From positions 1 to 64,000 of the forward strand of contig JAHBNG010000015.1 of the NCBI GenBank assembly GCA_019217005.1: 64,000 bases of DNA. The letters run 5' to 3'. This document shows positions 26,172 through 36,718 of the stretch, in pieces (within the stretch, counting starts at the first letter, position 1; each line of letters opens with the position of its first letter). Source of the stretch: Chloroflexi bacterium TSY (lineage in GTDB: Bacteria > Chloroflexota > Anaerolineae > Caldilineales > Caldilineaceae). A program made the translations under genes and the position numbers. The notes under the pieces were generated by a model. That model had not been told where the DNA came from. It searched no databases and worked only from the letters and a program-made list of their open reading frames with translations.

Positions 26172-28010
26172 TTAACCAGCGGCTTTTAGCTTATGCAGAA
26201 TCATTGGGAAAGTCAGGTGCCAGAACGCACCATTGACATATGGATCGTCCTCCGTTGGCCAACCTTGCCAGTAGGTGGTATTCATGGGAATACGGTGGAG
26301 CCATTGCTGAATCGGCGCTTCGACTAACTCCTCCAGCCAGATCTCCATAGCAGCCAGGAAAAGGTCTGTATAGCCCGGATCAGTGGCTGGTGTGCTCGCC
26401 ATCTCATCCACAATTGCATCATAATCTTCATTGCGGAAGCGTGAATTGCGTGCAGTTGGCTCACCAATCGGTGCCCACCATTTGCTTGTATAGAAGTCGA
26501 GCGTCGTAAATGGATCGGCAATCGTGCCACCATGTCCATTGAGCCAGATTTTCTGCGTTCCGTCGCTGATGCGGGTGCCGTTATCTGCTGGTGTAATAAA
26601 CTCGGCCTCAAAACCAGCATTCACAAGCTGTTGAGCAATAATCGGGCCGATGTCATTAAAGACCTGCCAACCAGAGATAACGGTTGGAACGCGCTCGCCA
26701 TCTTTTGCCCAAAAGCCTTCATCATCCTTGGCGTAGCCTTGTCCTTCCATCAGTTCAGCCGCTTTATCCAGACTGAATTCGGTGGTCGGATATTTTTCGA
26801 GGAGAGGTGCAGCCGCTTCAAAATATGGCTCAAGAGGTGGATATTGAGGGAAGGGAAGAGGCGTAATGATACCAGAACCTTGCAGACCAACATCGAGCAT
26901 CTGCTGGCGGTCAATACTATAGCTGACTGCCCACCGCATCTCTTTGGTCGTAAATGGACCATCTTCGTGGTTGAACCAGAGAGATGTGGGCCACCAGTCC
27001 ATATAGCCCAACGGTAAGTCGCTACCCGTGTGAGTGGTGATCGCTGCATTCTGCGCAACTGTCTGACCAATGGTGTTGGCACGCAGGTCCAAGATCGAGT
27101 CGACTTCGTTGTTTACAATGCGCTGTACCATCAACGTATCATCAGCCCTTGGAATGACTAAGATACGCTCAACTTCGGGAAGCTCGGCGAAGCCTGTACT
27201 TGCAGCCCACCAATCATCACGCCGATCGATAAACTTTTGTGTATTTGTCCACTCAGAAATCGTATAAGGACCCGTGGAGAGAGGCCAGCCTTGTTCTGGA
27301 TCGTAATATTCAAAGCTCGCCACATCTTCCACACCTTCGAAGACATGCTGCGGTACAATATAGATGCCCGTGTCAAACTTGAACATCAGTTGGTTAAACA
27401 TGAAGCGCGGTCTTGGGTTATTGAAGAGTACTTGGACAGTCAGATCGTCCACTGCATTGGCTTCTTGCACAGCCGACTGCACAATCGTGGAGCGTCGAAT
27501 TGTCGGTGCGTTGTCGCGTAACATATTGAGTGTAAAGGCCACATCATTGGCCGTGAAAGGCGTTCCATCGCTCCACGAGACGCCTTCGCGGATGTTGATG
27601 GTCAATTCCGTAAAGTCGTCGTTATAGGACCAGTCTGTTGCCAGCCAGGGAGTGGTCTCATCCGCAAAGGCAGAGTAAAACGCCAATGGTTCCCACAAAG
27701 CTGCACTCCCCATCTGGTGGCTAGCCCCCGTGGCATATGGATTGCCCAGACCAACATCAGTAAACTGTGTTCCATCACCACCAAACATGAGAATGAGGGT
27801 CTTCTCACGGGCAACATCGGCTAAGCCACTCCCTGCCGCGGCTGAATCATCACTGCTGGTCGCTGCACCGCCACTGTCTCCGCCATTATCCGCACCACCA
27901 TCAGCGGCCGGTGCATCATCTGCTGCACCACAAGCAGCAGCAAGCAAACCGGCTGTCGTCAGACCGCTCAAACGCAAAAAATCACGTCGATTTACGTTCC
28001 CACCGTTCAT
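26172..28010 (-). CDS. Peptide ABC transporter substrate-binding lipoprotein (family 5)
   Basis: A 612-aa SBP_bac_5 protein. The N-terminus has a twin-arginine-like NRRDFLRLSG followed by a hydrophobic core and lipobox LLAAACG, so export may be by Tat with lipid anchoring. A Gly/Ala/Asp-rich linker (residues ~30-65) precedes the binding fold, which shows the family pattern TINIREGVSWSDGTPFTAND and a C-terminal TFPMILHKLKAAG. An excellent GGAGAAAAG lies before ATG 28010. It is first in the operon. Confidence 0.93.
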   Translation of the reverse strand: MNGGNVNRRDFLRLSGLTTAGLLAAACGAADDAPAADGGADNGGDSGGAATSSDDSAAAGSGLADVAREKTLILMFGGDGTQFTDVGLGNPYATGASHQMGSAALWEPLAFYSAFADETTPWLATDWSYNDDFTELTINIREGVSWSDGTPFTANDVAFTLNMLRDNAPTIRRSTIVQSAVQEANAVDDLTVQVLFNNPRPRFMFNQLMFKFDTGIYIVPQHVFEGVEDVASFEYYDPEQGWPLSTGPYTISEWTNTQKFIDRRDDWWAASTGFAELPEVERILVIPRADDTLMVQRIVNNEVDSILDLRANTIGQTVAQNAAITTHTGSDLPLGYMDWWPTSLWFNHEDGPFTTKEMRWAVSYSIDRQQMLDVGLQGSGIITPLPFPQYPPLEPYFEAAAPLLEKYPTTEFSLDKAAELMEGQGYAKDDEGFWAKDGERVPTVISGWQVFNDIGPIIAQQLVNAGFEAEFITPADNGTRISDGTQKIWLNGHGGTIADPFTTLDFYTSKWWAPIGEPTARNSRFRNEDYDAIVDEMASTPATDPGYTDLFLAAMEIWLEELVEAPIQQWLHRIPMNTTYWQGWPTEDDPYVNGAFWHLTFPMILHKLKAAG

Positions 28011-28497
28011 TACTTTTCTCCTTAGTTAATATGCTCATTTGCTGATAGATAGATCTATATTAGATGAGCCAGGTTGGATTGTTATAGATTTCCTAACAAA
28101 TTCACTGATTCAAATCGATGGGTGTAGGAGTGGTTATGTACAACTGTGGTCGTACCGTCTATTTTTCGAACTTACAAGCCGGAGGAGCATGTTTGTGAAG
28201 TGGTTGGAGTATATCTAGCTTATTGCTGTTTTGTCAACAATCTTAGCGGTTGATTTTCAACGTTGTCACTTTCATGAAACTTTACTTCCATTCGACAAAA
28301 TACCAGCGAAAGTAGAGCCAAGTTCATCAATATGTTCTGGTAAGAGAAATTGGTTTAGATCCTTGATGATCGTTCTGATTCGCGTACTCTACCGGATAGT
28401 TAGCGGACTGTCAAGCAAAATTCGATCGACGTTTCTCTCGGAACCTTGTTACCAGTTTTCGCATTTTTGAATCAGACTCGTATAATGCAATCAAGTT
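28011..28497. other. ~490-bp gene-free region between divergent transcription units
   Basis: AT-rich spacer that must contain the promoter of the peptide operon (minus) and of the FtsX-type pseudogene (plus). I could not assign a convincing -35/-10 pair, operator or hairpin. Confidence 0.45.
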
Positions 28498-31400
28498 ATG
28501 ACAGTTACAACGAAAACACCATCCGCAATGGCGACGACCGCTGACGGGTCAATTAATACACCACCAGACAACTCTCCTCATATTCATTTAACCCAAGAAT
28601 GGGAAATGATGATGAGACAGAATCTGTTGCTCCGTTGGTTCAACAAGTTAATCGGGTTAACCAGCCTTTCCGTGCGACGGTTGCTCTATCAGCCCGAATT
28701 GAGTCTGCTCGCCCTGCTCGGTATTGTATTGGCCGTCGGCCTGATTACCAGTGCTGGTTTTTTTGCGCAAGCGGTCGATCAGGTGATCTTACAACGCGAG
28801 ATGGATGAATATACGCGCATTACCGGACGTCCCCCTTTTGCGGCACGGGTCTTTGTGGCTTCGTCGCGTACCCTACCCTTGAGTCTAGAACGGGCTGAAG
28901 CGCTTGGGCAAAATGTGATTGGAACAACGCGTAGCGAAGTCGGGTTACCAGTTGCAAGTCTTGGCTTTCAAGTGAATAGCGGTGTTCTAAAACTAGAACT
29001 ACCCCCTGGTAGAGCACCAAACCCCACAACTGACGAAACCACAAGTCAGAACAACCGACTCAGCAATCCAGCGCTGAGTGGCACCGAACAAAGCGACGCA
29101 TCTGATAAACCGGACGAGGAGGAGAATAAACCAGCCTTTGATTTATCTAGATTGACCGGTGCGAGCGCCAAAAAGCGCACGCAGGTCGATGTCAATGTTC
29201 TCTACTTTGCAAACGTTGGGGAACATATGGAAATACTCGAAGGCATCCCATTAGATGACAGCATCTCTTCAGAAGGAGTGCTCGATGTCTGGCTGCATAT
29301 ACTCTTGGCCGAAAAGATGGGGCTTCAACTAGGTGAGGAACTTCGCTTAAAAGCCAGTGATTCCCCGCAACCACTTTCAATCCGAGTGGCTGGACTTTGG
29401 CAAATGGCCGACCCAGATATCCCGTTTTGGTTGGGAAATGCTGAAGAATCTATGCGGGAAAAGCTGTTGGTGCGGCGAACGGATTATATCAATTTCATTG
29501 AACCACTGCTTGACATCAAAGTGCGTGCTGTTACCTGGAACGTCGTCTTGGATGAAAGCAGAGTGATTCCCGCTAAAGCTCGCGATTATGTCGAAGGCTT
29601 CACGCTCGCAAAAGCAGTCATGGCAAAATATCTGCCCAATGTCCAAGTCACCACTGCGGATGTTTCACTCGGGAAATTTGTCCTGCGCCAAACAACGCTG
29701 ACAACTCTGCTCCTGGGCTTCAATGTGCCCGGCCTTGGTTTCCTCCTTTACTTTCTTATCCTGACCTCCGCAGTGATTGCCTATTGGCAAAGGCGAGAAA
29801 CCACGGTCCTCATTCGCCGCGGCATGAACCGCTTAGAAATCTTGAACTTCACGCTGGTCGAAACGCTTGCTCTCTTCGTGCTCGGCTGCCCTGTGGGGCT
29901 GGCCTTTGGCATGTTGCTGGCACGTTTAATGGGGTATACGACCAGCTTTCGGGGTGGTTCATTTTAGCTGGATAGATAGGTTTACACTTTTAGAAACAGA
30001 AAGAACGTTTATATTCTCTGATTTCGCCGGTTCTCAGAGAGAAAACGGTCTCATATAGATTTTTGTCTATATATCAAAAGTGTAAACCTAATTTTGAACC
30101 ACCCCCAGCTTTCTTTCTTTTATTCCACGCGAACCGCTTCCCGTATCTGGACTGCAGCGAGCGTTGACCGGCGCAACCTGGTCGCTCAAGGGCGCGAACA
30201 TGCCCGCCCCCAACAGGGACCATTCTGGTATCGCCATTACCTGGATCTCCTTCTTATCATACCGACTTGGTATGCATATGACCAACTGACCAAGCGCGGT
30301 TCCTTGGCGTTGCTTATCAATGATCGCCCAGAAGACATGTTCCGCGATCCGCTCCTGATTGTGGTCCCAGCTCTCTTTATTTTTGCCTTTTCGCTGCTCT
30401 CCATGCGTCTCTTTGTGCTTCTGATGCGCATCCTGGACCGCATGGCAGGGGTGATCCCGTGGCTGACACCTCATCTCGCGCTCCGTCAGCTTGGCCGTCA
30501 AGGGCATACCTACATTAGTCCGATCCTTCTCGTGATTGTTTCGCTGGCCCTTGGCGTCTACTCTCTCTCGATGGCAGCGAGCCTGGATCAATGGCTTCTG
30601 GATCGCATGTACCACCGCGCGGGAGCCGATCTGGCATTTGAACCCTATCTGGAAAGTGAGTCACTGGCTCAATCAACTGCCGCTACCGGAGGAACGACTG
30701 ATACCCCCGTCTTTTCGACCCAAAGTGCTGACTGGATTCCACCGATAGGGGATTATGAAGCTCTTCCCGGCGTCGCTGCTGCCGCTCGGGTAGGAGATTA
30801 TAAGGCGGTCATTAGTATTACTTCTGGAGGAGGGCGCAAAATCGACGGTCGATTTTTAGGCATTGATCGCATCGAGTTTCCTCATGTCGCTTGGTTCCGT
30901 CATGACTTTGCGCGTGAGTCGCTTGGTTCGCTCATGAATCGACTGGCACCGATTCCCGATGGCATTCTCGTCTCGCAGCGTCTGCTATCAGAAAATAACT
31001 TACGCATTGGCGATCAACTGCGACTCCAGATCATTACACGTTATGGCGATAGTGTCAACTCGCTCTTTACGATCGTCGGTGCTTATGAATATTTCCCGAC
31101 CGTCTATCAAGATGCCGAAACCGTTATCGGCAACTTGGAATACTTCTTCTCATTCTTTGGAATAACCGTGGCGCACAACATCTGGATGCGTATGGATGAG
31201 GGGACGAGCGGAGAAGCCGCGCTCGAGATAATCCCCTCAACCGGGGTTGATACCATCCGAGAACAAGATTCCCTTGCGATGATTACAGAGGAACAGGCGA
31301 AGATGGAGCGGGTCGGCGTTTTTGGGACACTTTCTGTCAGCTTTATTGCTGCGGCAGTGATGGCTGCATTGGGCTTGCTGACCTATAGTTATGCCTCGCT

Positions 31401-31734
31401 GGAAGATCGGCGGCTTCATTTTGCTATTCTGCGCGCTGGCGGTCTACGACGCATCCAAATTGTGGCGCAAGTGGCGTTCGAATATGCGGTGCTAACGGCT
31501 TGTGGGGCCATAGCTGGCGTCATCATCGGCTCTTTCGCAGCTGAACTTTTCATCCCCATGTTCCGCGTCACAACCGAAGGCGATATGCCTATCCCGCCTT
31601 TGTTACCGATTATCGCGCAGGAAGAGATCATCCCCTTGGCTGTTGCGTTCGCTTCGATTATGATTGTGCTAGAAGTGATACTGATTGCAGCGGCGCTTTA
31701 TCGTCGGCTGTTTGATGCGTTGCGAGTAGGGTAG
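28498..31734 (+). pseudogene. ABC3/FtsX-type permease (MacB-like export family), broken by a MITE and internal loss
   Basis: The left ORF (28498-29967) encodes an N-terminal membrane helix (LLALLGIVLAVGLITSAGFF), a large extracytoplasmic domain and the first FtsX membrane block. The right ORF (to 31734) encodes another helix, a second extracytoplasmic domain and a second FtsX block. Together they form a two-FtsX-domain permease of ~1000 aa. A 155-bp MITE (29951-30105) with an 8-bp duplication breaks the frame at MGYTTSF. After removal the next residues read LSFIPREPLPV, as expected, but the downstream frame (ASVDRRNLVAQGREHAR) is then out by one, and a membrane pair usual at this point is missing, so a second deletion is likely. 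No ATPase partner is adjacent. Confidence 0.82.
29951..30105. mobile_element. MITE family A, copy 2 (155 bp, duplication CAGCTTTC)
   Basis: As far as I can align by eye, identical to the copy at 1175-1329, with ends GGGGTGGTTC/GAACCACCCC and perfect 8-bp direct repeats CAGCTTTC at 29943-29950 and 30106-30113. It sits inside a coding sequence, so the insertion is a loss-of-function event. The lack of divergence between copies 1 and 2 argues that the family moved recently. Confidence 0.95.
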
Positions 31735-31754
31735 CCTAATATTCTCTTTTTGTT

Positions 31755-33017
31755 TTAGATCCCCTGAACGCTGACTCGCCGCACATCATATCCAACCATG
31801 CGCGCTGGCAATGCACACAAAAGCGAGATATGTGGCACCAAACGCATAAACCATGGGACGACAAACTCTTCGTCCATCAAAAGACCGGGTTTAACAATCC
31901 GCCGTTGCGCGGCGGCTTGCAGGTTTTGGATGAATTTGGTTGGCCACTCTCGCTGCGCTTGAATGTTGGCTAGATGTGCTTGCGTTACCTGACCCGTATT
32001 GAGTGGTTCAGTTAGCACATTTGCCGCAACAATGGCATCCTGGATCGCATAATTAATGCCGACGCCACCAATTGGCGTCATGACATGAGCTGCGTCGCCG
32101 ATCAGAAGCAGTCCCGGTAGATGCCATTGCTCCAAACGACTACCTGTTACATTGAGCCAGGCGATATCACGCCATTCATTGATTTCTCGACCAATCCGCT
32201 CTTTTAGCTGAGGCGCATGTTCGACCAGCAGCTCGCGAAAAGCACCTATCCCTTGTTTACGCAATACCTGATATCCACCGTTCGGCACAACAAGACCACA
32301 TTGCCAATGATCCATCCGTTCCAACAAAATAAAGGGTAAGCGTCCGCCACCTGTTAAGCCACCCAAACCCTGTCGCCTGTCGTCTTCCTCTTTGGACAAC
32401 CGAAACCAAAGAACATCCATTGGTTCCGTGATGGGAATCGGCTCAAAACCTGCCAATTTGCGGATCTTGGAAGAGCGGCCATCGGCAGCAATTGTTAAGT
32501 GTGCATGCACTGCGCCCCATTCACGATTTTTGCGGTACTGGACACCCTGAATCTTGCCATCATTGTCCTGAATCAATTTCTGAGCGCTGGCACCCATGAT
32601 GATCTGAAAGCCAGGAAACTGTTTGGCTTCCTCTACCATGAAGTTGAGAAAGATGGGTTGAGCCATCATCGTGACATAGGGAAACTTTGATTTGAGCCGC
32701 GAGAAATCGACAATTTTGATGCCTTGCCCATTAGTCTTGGCATCGCGCAGTGACAATTGGCGCATCTTGTAATGGGGCAGTTCAAGCAATCGAGCCGCTA
32801 AACCCAACTGATCCATATTCTCCATAATCGCCGCGTGAATCGTGTCACAGCGGAAATCTCGATCGAAATCCTTCTGAGCTTCCAATAGAGTGACAGAGAT
32901 GCCCTGGCGAGCCAACAAATAGCTCAGCACGACACCCGCAGGTCCACCTCCAACAACGCAGACGGTACTTTCGTGATGATGTCGACTCTCTGATGGTAAA
33001 GTATTTGTTTGTATCAT
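31755..33017 (-). CDS. FAD-dependent monooxygenase (class A, PHBH/UbiH type)
   Basis: A 420-aa flavoprotein with the dinucleotide-binding GxGxxG (CVVGGGPAGVVLSYLLA), the DG motif (IAADGRSSKIRKL) and the GD motif (LLIGDAAHVMTPIGGVGIN). It should hydroxylate or epoxidise an aromatic or isoprenoid substrate using NAD(P)H and O2. Its place beside the carotenoid genes suggests carotenoid or quinone tailoring, but that is inference. ATG 33017 fits GGGGTG better than GTG 33026. A family A MITE lies about 40 bp upstream and could have displaced its promoter. Confidence 0.87.
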   Translation of the reverse strand: MIQTNTLPSESRHHHESTVCVVGGGPAGVVLSYLLARQGISVTLLEAQKDFDRDFRCDTIHAAIMENMDQLGLAARLLELPHYKMRQLSLRDAKTNGQGIKIVDFSRLKSKFPYVTMMAQPIFLNFMVEEAKQFPGFQIIMGASAQKLIQDNDGKIQGVQYRKNREWGAVHAHLTIAADGRSSKIRKLAGFEPIPITEPMDVLWFRLSKEEDDRRQGLGGLTGGGRLPFILLERMDHWQCGLVVPNGGYQVLRKQGIGAFRELLVEHAPQLKERIGREINEWRDIAWLNVTGSRLEQWHLPGLLLIGDAAHVMTPIGGVGINYAIQDAIVAANVLTEPLNTGQVTQAHLANIQAQREWPTKFIQNLQAAAQRRIVKPGLLMDEEFVVPWFMRLVPHISLLCALPARMVGYDVRRVSVQGI

Positions 33018-33060
33018 CGTGATCACCCCTTTGTGATAATTGATTGAACAGTCAAATTTG

Positions 33061-33215
33061 GGGGTGGTTCATTTTAGGCGGACAATTAGGTTTACATTTT
33101 TGCAAAGAGAAAAGATGTTTATATTTTCTACTTTGAGCCATGCTCAGGCAGAAAATGACCTCATATAGATTTTTATCTATGTATCAAAAGTGTAAACCTA
33201 ATTCTGAACCACCCC
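33061..33215. mobile_element. MITE family A, copy 3 (155 bp, diverged, duplication CAAATTTG)
   Basis: Same length and ends as copies 1 and 2 but with scattered substitutions, so it is an older insertion. The palindromic octamer CAAATTTG is duplicated at 33053-33060 and 33216-33223. It lies between the monooxygenase start and the end of the carotenoid cyclase gene. Confidence 0.93.
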
Positions 33216-33334
33216 CAAATTTGTAATGAAAAAAATCGATACAAAGTCCATTACGTTTATCTAGCCGATAATTTGATTGATCAGCCAATCAAATTATCGC
33301 GCAATTGGAACGATTTGTCAACCCATAGACTCAT

Positions 33335-34126
33335 CTATCGAAAAGTCGTCAAGCTTCTTAACCTCGCCTTCAATTGCGGGTGCTTTTCGGTTGCCATGCC
33401 CAATAGCAGGCCAAATACAACCAGAATATTCGTTAAAAGAAAAAAGACGAACTCTTCTATGGGGAGATAACCTCCTAGAAACAGATTAAACGATTGGGCA
33501 GGGTTGATCGTCCAGATTCCAATTCGAATTGCCAACCAATCAGCCGCGGAGAGATAAATCGTTGTCGTTAAAATCGCAAAAAGCGCTACACGTCGCTGTT
33601 TCCAAAGAATGTCTGCCCCCACACCCAGTTGCAACATCAGTGGCGGGATTGCCCAGACTAGCTCGAGAGCCAAGTAAGCGCCAGGCTGCCAATTTGTGAT
33701 CAAAACAACCGCTGCCACGACCCACATCCCAGCCAAGATCGCTGTTGACATCCAACGAAGATGAGAGGGGGCGGCCGGTTCGCTACTGTCCCAAGAGAAA
33801 TGCCGAAGCAGATAGAGCGTCCACAAGCCGGTCAAGATCGGCTGTAAGATAAAAAACGTGTATTCTTCAAGCGGCACCCACCCCAACGTGATTCCCGTAA
33901 CCAACGTTGGGTCATATCCCCACACCTCAGTCGCAACCAAATAATTGTCCCATGGGGTTGTATAGGTAACAGCAATCAAGACAAGAGCTCCCAGCGTGAT
34001 CCAAGCAATGCGATTGTTCGGAGCGGTGAACCAATCAATTCCCCGATTCTGATCGCGCCAGATGAGCCAGAGCAACAAAAGAATGGGAACAACTAAGAAG
34101 CGTAGTAAAAATCCAAAGTAGGTCAT
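33335..34126 (-). CDS. crtYcd: Lycopene cyclase, fused CrtYc-CrtYd type
   Basis: A 263-aa integral membrane protein made of two homologous halves, each with ~3 helices and the conserved Pro-x-Glu-Glu motif: WVPLEEYTFF in the first and YLPIEEFVFF in the second. In actinobacteria the halves are separate CrtYc and CrtYd subunits; archaea and some other bacteria have them fused as here. It cyclises lycopene ends, usually to beta rings. Its ATG overlaps the P450 stop (ATGA), so both are translated together. Ring type cannot be decided from sequence. Confidence 0.9.
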   Translation of the reverse strand: MTYFGFLLRFLVVPILLLLWLIWRDQNRGIDWFTAPNNRIAWITLGALVLIAVTYTTPWDNYLVATEVWGYDPTLVTGITLGWVPLEEYTFFILQPILTGLWTLYLLRHFSWDSSEPAAPSHLRWMSTAILAGMWVVAAVVLITNWQPGAYLALELVWAIPPLMLQLGVGADILWKQRRVALFAILTTTIYLSAADWLAIRIGIWTINPAQSFNLFLGGYLPIEEFVFFLLTNILVVFGLLLGMATEKHPQLKARLRSLTTFR

Positions 34127-35433
34127 CTTTGTCTCCGCGGTCTAGTCTGCATGATTACTCCTGGGTGGGGCTCCAAGGTTGCACCCATATGTGGATGAAC
34201 CTTCTTCTCAATCAAGGTCAATTCAAACTGCTGGATCAGTCGGGCCAAAACAACTTTCGCCTCGACCAGACCAAATCCGGCTCCAATACAGTTACGTGCC
34301 CCACCACCAAAAGGAACGTAGGTATGAGGCACCTGTTGCTGCCCCGTCTTTGCATGGAAGCGTTCGGGGAGAAATTGAGCCGGATCTGGCCAATAATTGG
34401 GGTCACGATGGGTTAAATAGATTGAGTAAATGACTCGCGTACCAGCAGAAATGTGGTAATTGTGAAAAGAGAAATCTGTATCGGCTAATCGTTGTCCCAA
34501 ATGAATGGGGGGATATAGGCGCAATGATTCTTTGACCACTTGTTCCAAATAATGAAGTTGTCGAAGATTTTTATCGCTGGGTTCCTGATCCCCTACCATT
34601 GTGTCAACCTCTTCTTGTAAACGGGTCATCGCCTTGGGGTGGAGACCCAGCAAATAGAGTGTCCAGGCCAATAATGCTGTGCTCGTGTCATGTCCAGCGA
34701 TGAGCATTGTCAGAAGCTGATCGCGAATGACACCATCACTGAATCCAGGTGTCGCAACCAGCAACGACAACAGATCATCTCCAAGATCAGGGCAATTGCG
34801 ACGAGCACGAATGATCTGGAATAGATAGTCGTCCATTCGCTGAATGGCCGACCGATAACCTGGTCGAGGGATATTGGGCCAAACCAGCCAAGCCCCGGGT
34901 GAGATATAGGCCAGGATCCGTAGAATCGCTGGCCACAAGCGATCCAAGTTTGGGCTAAAATCCACGCCAAAGAGAGTTTGGATCAAGATCAACAAGGTGG
35001 CACGTCGCATCTCATTTAGCATATTTTGTGATGAATTATGGATCCAGGTAGCGCTGACGCGATCCAAACAGTTTACCATCATCGGTATATACTCATTGAG
35101 CCGACGTCGATGCAAAACTGGGGCCATCACTGTACGCAACTGATGGTGTGCCTCTCCATCCTCGACCAATACTCCATGACGCAACAATTTGGTGACGGGA
35201 TCATTCTCGGCCCGCCACAAAAGCTGCTCTCGTCCAGTCAGGAAAACAAAGCGGTTGGCTTCTGGTCCCACCAAAACAACTGGTCGAAACCCGGGCAATG
35301 GAATGCGAAATACATCCCCTAATTCACGATGAAATGTTTCCAGGGCAGCCAAAATGTGACCCTGCTGGAACCAGGCCTGCATGGCGAGCCGACTGATCTT
35401 GCCAGTCGGTTGTGGAGGAAGCAAAATAGACAC
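34123..35433 (-). CDS. Cytochrome P450, likely carotenoid hydroxylase
   Basis: About 436 aa with all P450 hallmarks: I-helix AGHDTS, ExxR in KESLR, PERF region and the haem loop FGGGARNCIGAGFG with the Cys ligand. I choose GTG 35433, which shares its G with the glycosyltransferase stop (TAGTG), the same coupling style as elsewhere here; it yields VSILLPPQPTGKISR, a normal P450 N-terminus. Embedded between a cyclase and a glycosyltransferase it most probably hydroxylates the beta-ring (as CYP175A1 does in Thermus), giving the hydroxyl for glycosylation. Confidence 0.88.
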   Translation of the reverse strand: MSILLPPQPTGKISRLAMQAWFQQGHILAALETFHRELGDVFRIPLPGFRPVVLVGPEANRFVFLTGREQLLWRAENDPVTKLLRHGVLVEDGEAHHQLRTVMAPVLHRRRLNEYIPMMVNCLDRVSATWIHNSSQNMLNEMRRATLLILIQTLFGVDFSPNLDRLWPAILRILAYISPGAWLVWPNIPRPGYRSAIQRMDDYLFQIIRARRNCPDLGDDLLSLLVATPGFSDGVIRDQLLTMLIAGHDTSTALLAWTLYLLGLHPKAMTRLQEEVDTMVGDQEPSDKNLRQLHYLEQVVKESLRLYPPIHLGQRLADTDFSFHNYHISAGTRVIYSIYLTHRDPNYWPDPAQFLPERFHAKTGQQQVPHTYVPFGGGARNCIGAGFGLVEAKVVLARLIQQFELTLIEKKVHPHMGATLEPHPGVIMQTRPRRQR

Positions 35434-36680
35434 TATGAATGAATCGCTGTTTTGGTCAACCGTCGGCCTTTCCATGTAGCCCGACCGGTTAGGTTTAATG
35501 TGAAGGAGCGAGCAGCAAGATAGACGGCCATGACAATCGTAAGTGGATAGAGAAATGTCAAATAGAGGGGTAAGCAAAATTGCCAGTATATGGCACCCCA
35601 TGCCGGAAGAGCCAAACAAATTGCCAAAATCGACAAGGTTGTGACGATTGGGAGCAGAGACACTCCCATCAAGCTGACAATCAAAAGAAATGGTGGGATG
35701 ATAAAGACAATGAACAACCAGACCCAAACGAAGACGAAGAATGAGATATGGCCATGAAACACACTGAAGAGATTCTTGCTCAACCCTTCTCTTGCCTGTG
35801 CGAAATTTCGGTACATCCGGCAGCGAATTCGCTGACTACCATTCATCAGCCGCCAGCGTAAACCCTTAGCCTGAACCCGTTGAGCCAGGGCAATATCATC
35901 AACCACAAGTTGCTTGATGGCTCGATGACCGCCGATAGAATTGTAGGCCGTGCGTGTGAAGAGCATAAACTGTCCAATTCCCACGGCAAGGGAAGACCAA
36001 GAGAAGCGGTAGGCCAGGGCCAAAGGCACAAATGTGCCGATGCTCCACGGAATCAAAGGTACAATCAATTTCTCTCCCCAGGTGAGGGTCTCCTGTCTGG
36101 GTAAAGCTGTCACCAAATCGACTTCTTTGATCTGCATAATTGCGACTGCATCTGCCAACGCTGCTGGGTGGTGATAGGTATCGGCGTCGGTAAAGAGAAA
36201 CAAATCGCCGTGCGCCTGCTGAGTCAGTTGATGGCATGCCCAATGTTTTCCCAACCAATGTTCCGGCAATGGTTGGCCCTTGCTGCACCGCAGCCGATTG
36301 TCTTGTGCCGCTAGTTGAGTCAAGATGGTCCACGTCTCGTCGGTTGAGTGGTCGTCTAACACCAACACCTCGAAATCAGGGTAATCTTGGAATAAGAGAG
36401 AACTGACACACCGACCGATGTTAGTGGCCTCGTTGCGAGCTGGAACCAGAATTGAAACGCTTGGCTGTTTGAGCACTTGGTGATGTGGATCTTGAAAAAC
36501 TTTGTCCCGTCGTTGCACATTAAGATTTGGCAATATAGAAAGCAACCTAAATCTGTTTTTTGTTTCTATTTGGTCACTTGTGCGTTGCAAGATGTACCAG
36601 TTGCTCATCACAATCATCAGCAAAATAGTCTCAAAAAATAGAGTGCTTATTAAGTGATATATGAGAATGTTCGTAACCAC
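35433..36680 (-). CDS. Membrane glycosyltransferase family 2, putative carotenoid glycosyltransferase
   Basis: A 415-aa GT-A fold enzyme: N-terminal membrane helix, nucleotide-sugar region (SILVPARNEATNIGRCV and LDDHSTDETW), DxD-type metal site (FTDADTYHH), acceptor loop VVDDIALAQRV, and about three C-terminal membrane helices. Similar to CrtQ/CruC-like enzymes that attach sugars to hydroxylated carotenoids. It likely starts at GTG 36680 behind GAGG. It is coupled to the P450 through TAGTG. Confidence 0.82.
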   Translation of the reverse strand: MVTNILIYHLISTLFFETILLMIVMSNWYILQRTSDQIETKNRFRLLSILPNLNVQRRDKVFQDPHHQVLKQPSVSILVPARNEATNIGRCVSSLLFQDYPDFEVLVLDDHSTDETWTILTQLAAQDNRLRCSKGQPLPEHWLGKHWACHQLTQQAHGDLFLFTDADTYHHPAALADAVAIMQIKEVDLVTALPRQETLTWGEKLIVPLIPWSIGTFVPLALAYRFSWSSLAVGIGQFMLFTRTAYNSIGGHRAIKQLVVDDIALAQRVQAKGLRWRLMNGSQRIRCRMYRNFAQAREGLSKNLFSVFHGHISFFVFVWVWLFIVFIIPPFLLIVSLMGVSLLPIVTTLSILAICLALPAWGAIYWQFCLPLYLTFLYPLTIVMAVYLAARSFTLNLTGRATWKGRRLTKTAIHS

Positions 36681-36718
36681 GCCGCCTCACATAGTGTAGG
36701 AGATATTGTTAGAGTATA

